DNA from: Patiria miniata
Taxonomy: Eukaryota; Echinodermata; Asteroidea; Valvatida; Asterinidae
DNA: 64,000 bases
Direction: 5' to 3'
NCBI RefSeq assembly: GCF_015706575.1
Contig: NW_024037064.1
Coordinates: 5,021,427 to 5,085,426, forward strand
Shown: positions 58,182 through 64,000 of the stretch, piece by piece
Layout of the letters: every line of letters begins with the position of its first letter
Position numbering within the stretch: position 1 is the stretch's first letter
Program-made: the position numbers and the translations under genes
The notes under the pieces: model-generated
The model's database searches: none
Told to the model about the DNA's origin: nothing
What the model saw: only the letters and a program-made list of their open reading frames with translations

Positions 58182-60034
58182 GTTAGTTGAAGATGGACAA
58201 CCATCAGCATTATACATGTCCATGTAGTGCAATTTGAAATCTGCTTTACACCTTTTGATTTATTTATCACAAGAGACCGCCATTTAAATTGAAGCAATGT
58301 GGTGCTGCCCTCGCTTGGCTATGTATTTTGACATGTAGCTATTGTTGTGTGGAATTCAGCAGTTGCCATGGTTGCTGCCCCGCCTCGAGTCAAGCATGTT
58401 GTACTTTTTGTTGGGTTAAAATTTCGCTTTTGTTTATGGTGAGTTGCCTCGTCTTTAAATTTTCCTCTTTATTTCCATGTACTAAGGAGTTGCAATAGTG
58501 TATTTTGTAGACAGTTTTGAGGTATATTTTTGAAGATTTTGTTGTATTTTGGACGGATATTTTTTTGGGCTGGTGGTAGGGCCTGGGTGTGTCGGTGTGA
58601 CATGGTGGCCATTTTAGCCCAGTCTTAATTTTTTGAATCTTGACTAAGTTTGGGTCAAAAGGCAGTTCTGAAGTAGCTTAAGGGTGTTTTGCAACCCAAT
58701 GACATGGGATTTAGGGGGATTGAATATGGATGGCTGATATTTTCACAGGTTTTGCTGGCGAGAACTAGTCCGGTTAATTTTTGACAATTATATTGTGAGT
58801 GCATGAACATGTCATTGCATGTACATCACGGTACATAGCCTACCCGGCTATTAATTTTAAGAGTTTTTCCTGAATATTTCTTTTTTTGGCATTGTGGAAT
58901 TTGTAATTTTGTTCGTGCAGTCATAAGCCAACATTTTTAGTTTATGCAAATTTGGGCGTGGCTTGGAATTTTGCTCAGATCTTTTATTAAATGGGGATTA
59001 ATCCCATTCTAATTGGTTCTTGCCAGCAGCTGGGTGTTGACATGTGTAGACGAGTCAAATGTTGCATTATTTTGTTTCTGTAACTGGTATTTTCTGGTCT
59101 GGGTGGTCGCACACCTTCAAATTGTAATTGTTAATGTTTTAAAAATAACAAGGGAAATTTGATTTTGATTTATTTTTGCCGGCCTATAATTTGTTTGTGA
59201 TTTGTATCAATTAACTTGCACCTTTATAGTAATTTAATTAAGTGTGTAAGTTTCTCTAAAAATTTAGAAACCAGGAGTTTCACTCTTCTAATTTCGGATC
59301 TCATGTAATTTAACTGATTGAAACGCATCATTTTTCATTATGAAAGCGAATTGCTAAACTGAATGAAATGAATTTATTTTTGTGTAATTAGAAATTAATT
59401 AATAGAAAAATGTCAAAAAAAAGGGGAGCTTCCATCAAAGATTTTTCAACTTGTATTGTCTTGATTAAGTTCGTAGGTTTTCTGGAATCGTTTAGAGGAT
59501 TATAGTCGCCACCCTCCCCCTCGGCACGCTACAATACCAATAACCTATTTTGACCATTTTCACTCATACCCCCTATCAAAATCTTCAGATTTCATCTCCA
59601 AAACAGTCCTCAAACTGTCTGATGTGCCCCTGTGGGAATTGAAAATACAAATGGTGATTGGTGGTGGTTAGGTTCACATACCTCTGGGAAGAAAAGAGAA
59701 ATTTCACCTTCAATTCAGGAAACATCCTTGTCACACACGCCTTGTTAATTGGTCACCTGACCTATCACAGGGCACTTTGATTGGTCACCAATCCAGGTGA
59801 CCAATCAAAGTGCCCTGTGATTGGTCTATCTAATGCCAGTCAATTTTTCCTGATTTCAAAATGGTAGTGCTCTATTAGCTGACCTATAGATTTAGCCATT
59901 ACATGTATGTTTGTGCTCTCTTAATTTGTAAAATTAAGCCTTTAATTAAGCCGTAAATTATGCCTCTTTTCAGTGCTATTTAGCCTACAGTGTATTAACA
60001 AATGTAGTTACATTTGATATAAATTTCTTTTCAG
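58182..60034 (+). other. Intron 1 of NLR gene 2
   Basis: AT-rich intron. The last ~140 bases (TGTTTGTGCTCTCTTAATTTG ... TTCTTTTCAG) match 15115-15217 in gene 1. It contains the perfect hairpin at 59764. No other gene. Confidence 0.55.
59764..59821. repeat. Perfect hairpin: 26-bp arms, 6-nt loop
   Basis: ATCACAGGGCACTTTGATTG and on to 59789 is exactly complementary to 59796-59821, with loop AATCCA. The ~58-nt size is in the range of small-RNA precursors, but perfect pairing and intronic location also fit a recent template-switch palindrome. Confidence 0.85.
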
Positions 60035-60070
60035 AAACAAACTTGGATGATGAGCACCCCCAAGATCCAG
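60035..60070 (+). CDS. NLR gene 2, 36-nt linker exon (phase 1-1)
   Basis: Bounded by AAATTTCTTTTCAG and CAG|GTAAGT. From phase 1 it reads (E)TNLDDEHPQDP, acidic and proline-containing. Length is a multiple of three and both ends are phase 1, so it can be included or skipped in frame. Homologous to the 26-nt exon at 14646 and the relic at 15218 in gene 1. 60071-60640 is cassette-type intron sequence with no further exon. Confidence 0.6.
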
Positions 60071-60639
60071 GTAAGTTATAAATACCTCATACATATTCAC
60101 GCTTAAGTTCTGGGTAAGTTATAGCTCCTTATATACATTTACGTTGTGTAGTTTTTTTCCGACAAATATCATCAATGAATAATTGATGATCAGCAAGTAG
60201 CTCACTCACTTTGAACCGGAGCAACCATCGCACTGTATATCATTCCAAGGTGTCTCACTTACTCATTTAATTGGAATCGGAGCAAACACCGTATCTTATA
60301 CATGTACAGTATCATTTCTAGTGCAATCCTGCTCAGGTAGCCCCCCATTGATAGCAAGAGTTTTGCACCAGCTAATTCTCAAAGCAACTGCCCTTACCCT
60401 GCCCGCAGCTACCGGTACTATTCTGCAACCAGGTTTAGTCAGTGACCATAATGCGCATGCGTCAGTTGGTAACGGAATGATTCTTTGACTTCCATTAAAA
60501 AAACAATGATAAGGCCCCAAAAAAAGTCTCCGGTTTCTGGTATGGAGCTTGCCCAAAAAGTGGTGCAGTGACTTTGGAGGTGTATACCTTGCCAAAAATT
60601 GCTATGACGATTATTCCCCTCATTTGATACCGGTTGCCA

Positions 60640-61165
60640 AAATTTTGGACCAAGGCTGATGGCCTACTTGTTAAGCACGATAACTTGAGAAATACTTTAC
60701 TTAGGAACTTGACATTTCGTTTGTGGATTGTTCTGGATAGTCTTAACAGGCCTATTAATTTTGGGGCCAACAGGTCAAAGGTCAAGGTCACTATTGCTAA
60801 AACAAGAAATCTTGTCAACGAGTTAACTTGAGAAATACTTTACTTAAAGAAGTTGAAATTTGGTTCGTGGGTTGTTCTTGGTAGTCTTAAGAAGCCTATT
60901 GCTTTTGGGACCGACAGGTCAAAGGTCAAGGTCACTATTGCTAAAACAATAGAAATCTTGTCAACGCGATAACTTGAGAATAATTACGTAGGAGCTTTAA
61001 ATTTGGTTTGTGGGTTGTCTGTTGTTCTTGATAGTCTTAAGAGGCCTGTTGCTGTTGGGGCCGACAGCTAGGTCAAGGTCACTAATTGCTGTATTGTCAG
61101 CATGAATGCTTGAGAAATGACTTAGGAACTTCAAATTTGGTTTGTGGGTTGCTCTTACTGTAACC
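60640..61165 (+). repeat. ~145-bp tandem repeat, four units, carrying AGGTCA triplets
   Basis: Units contain GATAACTTGAGAAATACTTT-like, GTTTGTGG-TTGTTCT, TAGTCTTAA-AGGCCT and CAGGTCAAAGGTCAAGGTCA. Same family as 24060-24355. The AGGTCA triplet is complete at 60772-60790 and 60916-60934 and reduced in the third unit. The fourth unit is partial. Confidence 0.8.
60772..60934 (+). promoter_or_regulatory. DR1-type nuclear-receptor sites within tandem repeats
   Basis: AGGTCAAAGGTCAAGGTCA at 60772-60790 and 60916-60934 is AGGTCA-A-AGGTCA-AGGTCA, a perfect DR1 plus a third half-site. A near match is at 24329-24347. DR1 is the classic site for RXR/HNF4/COUP-TF-type receptors. Function here is untested. 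Confidence 0.4.
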
Positions 61166-61189
61166 ACAGTAAGAGACAGTCAGGCAGCT

Positions 61190-61906
61190 CTTGGTCAAGG
61201 CCTTAAATGTTATTCATCCCGGCCGTGGCGCGTAAACGGTATCCTCGCTAGGGCCATGCATTATGCAGTGCATTAAAAATACAGCGCGAACAGCGACCTC
61301 ATGCGGCCACCATTTCTATGCAAATTAGTTGGACCCAATATCGCGCCTTGGTTCAATCGTCGGCAAAAGCTTATGTTTTTCTTTATTTTGCGCTGGATTT
61401 CTAGCGCACGACCTCGTATGTGAATACAGATAAGTGTAGGCGGGACTAATATGTGGAGTGCCCAATCACACCTTGGTAAATCCGGACGTCATCAAATTGT
61501 TTGCAGCTAGCTATTCGCCTTTTGCGGACGTGACAGGAACCACAGTTTTTGTGCGTTGGTGCCGTGTGCAGAGACACATAACGTGTACGTGTACATGTAT
61601 GGATTATGTACAGTGCCACGTTTTACTAAGCAAGTTTCCCCGCAACGATTGACCAATAAGAAAACGACAGTTAAGGTCAGCTAAGGCTATTAACATAATG
61701 AGCACCACCACCAAAACCTCACATTGACGATTGAACCAAGGCGCTATATTGGGTCCAACTGATTTGCTTAAAAATAGTGGCCGCGTGAGGTCGCTGTTCG
61801 CGCTGTATTTTTAATGCACTGTACTGCATGCATAGCACATAGACATTATGACTGCATGTATTACCGCGCTACGGCCGGATTAAAAACAACTAGCGCCTTG
61901 ACCAAG
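61190..61906. mobile_element. Inverted-repeat DNA element with ~180-bp ends
   Basis: Ends CTTGGTCAAGGC and GCCTTGACCAAG. Inverted copies extend inward about 180 bp (GTGCATTAAAAATACAGCGC, GAACAGCGACCTCA, GTTGGACCCAATAT, CCTTGGTTCAATCGTC). GCT flanks both sides. Total 717 bp, GC-richer than its surroundings, no transposase. A MITE. Confidence 0.8.
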
Positions 61907-63284
61907 GCTAATCCAATTCCTTTTCATAAATAAAATGCACGAAAATAAATATGCAGACAAAAATACATGGTTATCAAGTGAAGAACAGAAGCAACTTAAA
62001 AGGCTTGTAAATACAAGAGTATTAAAATTAAAAATCCAAAACCACATGTGTTACTGCAAACCGAAATGAAAATGAAAAAAATCCTTAGTATTGTTGCGTT
62101 CCCTAATAGCAGTTCATGAAACATTTATTAGAGTCAACAATAATTCAATAAGTTGGAGGGAAACAGAGCTTTGGGGTGACAGTCACACATGTCAATACAC
62201 TCATCTCTTCACTTTACATAACTTTATTATTATTATTATTATTATTTATTCGGCCAAATTACAAGGTACAACAAGCAATTCACAAAAGTAAACAAAAAAC
62301 TAAACAAAAACAATCCAATCCAAGCTGGCCAGGATTGACAAAAGTATAACAAAACACTGTGACTCGAAAGCCTGTCAATCCTAACTTGAATGGTACATGT
62401 AACATACAAAATATATTAAAAATTAGGTATAAAATTCAATGAAAAATAAGACCGCCTTAAAAATAATACTTACAAAGATAATTAGATTTAAAAGATTACA
62501 GTTACAACAGTTTTCTCAAAGGCAAGAATAGCTGGCATAAAAACCTAACAACTGCAGATTATACAAGACTGGGGAAAAACAGACAAACAAGCCAAAACAA
62601 AACTAACAAACAAACAAACACCCCAACAAACAAAGAAACAAAACAAGACAGGATAAGACTTAACAAAATGTAACAAAACAAGTCAAGACAAGAGACAAGA
62701 CAAGAGACAAGACAAGACAAGACAAAACGAAACAAAACAAAACAAGACAAGACGAAACAAAACAAAAAACAAACAAACAAACAAGACAAGACAAGACAAG
62801 ACAACAACAACCACACTACAACATAAAAACACAGAACGAAAGATTGATACAGTAAACAAAATAATTTAAAATGAAATAAAAAATAAAAAATAAAAAATAA
62901 ATAATAAGCAATAAAAACCTGATAGAGAAAAGTAAAAAATACAGTCGACATGCGAGAAAAACTACGTCAAAAAAAAATATCCATCCAATGAACAAGAAAA
63001 GCAACAACAAAATTATCAATAACAAAATAAATACGAGTAATAATAAATGATAAGCAACCGGAAAAATAGGCCTGAAAACCAACATTATTTCAGACATAAA
63101 TAAATGAATAAATAAACTTAACCATAAAAGAGGAAAATAATATAAAATAAAATAACAATGAAATAAAAGAATGATGGCAGTTTACAGTGGAAATATATAC
63201 ACATGAAATTACTTTAAAAAGATTAAAGTAGATCAAAAGAGTTAAACACTTGGGGGGGGGGGGGCCTATTTCCAGCTCAAGGTT
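61907..63284. other. AT-rich stretch with (ATT)n and T-free AAC/AAG simple repeat
   Basis: An (ATT)n run at 62224-62248. 62570-62830 is an ACAAGAC/AACAAAAC repeat almost free of T, so its long minus-strand frames are artefacts. 62830-63260 is A-rich and may be the 3' UTR side of the LINE at 63285. No gene. Confidence 0.7.
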
Positions 63285-63584
63285 TTAACACTCATAATAA
63301 TGGGCGGATAATCGGGTGTTAAACAGTGTGAATGAATCAATTAATAGAGAGTCCCTTACATGCGATGGCAAACTACTCCAGATTCGGGGGAAGACATGAC
63401 TAGGTGTGTTTTTCAGGGTTTGAGTTCTAGCATAGTGGTGACTAAATGTGAGACAATCCTGGTGACGAGTGTTCACTACTGTGTTGGCCTTCACTGATTG
63501 GCAGTCAACTAAGTTAAACAGGACTTTAACTGTGAAGGAAACTATGTGCTTCTGTCTACGTGAATCTAGAGTCATCCAATTCAA
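63285..63584 (-). mobile_element. LINE 3'-terminal fragment
   Basis: The minus-strand frame includes VNTRHQDCLTFSHHYARTQT and FPRIWSSLPSHVRDSLLIDS, then FTLFNTRLSAHYY. The pattern of RT...R-F-R-WSSLP--VR-S-SI-SF---L--H is the usual C-terminal end of CR1/L2/Jockey-like non-LTR retrotransposons. Only this end is present (5'-truncated); the frame is open to its stop. Confidence 0.7.
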
Positions 63585-63719
63585 TTCAATTCAAGATTTC
63601 ATCAATCTATAGGTTTCTCCTTTTGGTTAGTCTTTGTTAGCGTTATAGATATAACAGGTTGGTGTCTACAAAGTCTATACATGTACTATGTACTATGGCA
63701 AAACCATGTTAACCAACAC

Positions 63720-64000
63720 GAACTGAGTGGGCACCGGCACGGTACGGGTTATCGACGGTCAGACCGAAGCGGGAGCGGTCCGCTACGGTGACCGGGGAGG
63801 CAACGGTAACTGGACGGGGCCAGCAAGTGTACCAGGCCGCACTACAGTTCGAACCAAAGTGTGCATGTGGCGTATCGGGTATCCAAGGTCAATCGTGGCA
63901 CTATGCACCAAGGATAGTGTTTATGACAAGACAGGGCTAGCATAGCTGAACTACGGGGGAAATGGCTACGGGGAGCCGGCTGGCCACAGCGGGAGCAGTC
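63720..64000 (+). other. GC-rich segment at the right edge
   Basis: Markedly GC-rich (GGGAGCGGTCCGCTACGG-like words, GGGAGCRGTC near 63770 and at the very end), unlike all neighbouring DNA. A 72-residue frame crosses it (GTG start, no recognisable domain). It may be the start of another repeat or transposon cut by the window edge. Confidence 0.4.

Noticed and set aside
62559-63097. Minus-strand frames of 130 and 93 residues resembling membrane protein (FCFVLSCFVLF)
   Set aside because: They are translations of a T-free AACAAG/ACAAGAC simple repeat and A-rich DNA; no real hydrophobic protein signal.

Overview
The window looks like nuclear DNA of an invertebrate deuterostome (echinoderm most likely; hemichordate or amphioxus possible). 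It is intron-rich and AT-leaning, crowded with inverted-repeat transposons, rich in the word ACATGTA, and carries a Death-NACHT-LRR (NLR) innate immune receptor gene of the kind greatly expanded in sea urchins, sea stars and amphioxus. The species cannot be named from sequence alone. No rRNA, tRNA or CRISPR was seen.

The core is one plus-strand NLR gene, about 13.2-36.2 kb. A first coding exon (13268-13367) and a short 48-nt exon (14853-14900) are followed by FOUR Death-domain exons (15955-16194, 19677-19916, 23082-23321, 32596-32850). The last exon (33909-36208) encodes a NACHT NTPase, a helical region and C-terminal leucine-rich repeats, ending at a stop. Apart from one 26-nt candidate exon, every internal exon has phase 1 at both ends, so any subset can be joined in frame. 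The introns around the Death exons are diverged copies of one another, so the tandem Death array arose by repeated duplication of an exon-plus-intron cassette. Transposons later filled the introns: three hAT-like elements, a TTAA-flanked inverted-repeat element, LINE tails, a large imperfect palindrome and an inverted tandem array.

A second gene of the same family starts at 58.1 kb on the plus strand. Its first exon encodes an N-myristoylation-like start (MGNLWS), and a 36-nt exon at 60035-60070 is homologous to small exons of the first gene. It runs off the right edge before any Death or NACHT exon, so the locus is a tandem NLR cluster.

Between the two NLR genes are a probable long 3' UTR (36.2-39.1 kb), several local duplications, the first coding exon of a PIH1D2-like gene (46586-46765) and a noncoding tandem array of roughly 2.5-kb units (about 47.64-56.76 kb). 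Two array copies keep an identically spaced CCAAT, CRE and TATA promoter block. Array copies differ by clean transposon insertions (a 9-bp-TSD Mutator-like element, two TA-flanked elements and a possible solo LTR), so the copies document their own empty sites.

The left 13 kb and right 3.5 kb are mostly repeats: inverted-repeat elements, local direct duplications, simple repeats and a LINE 3' end. All exon limits come from reading splice sites, phases and homology between copies by eye; no alignment or expression data were available.
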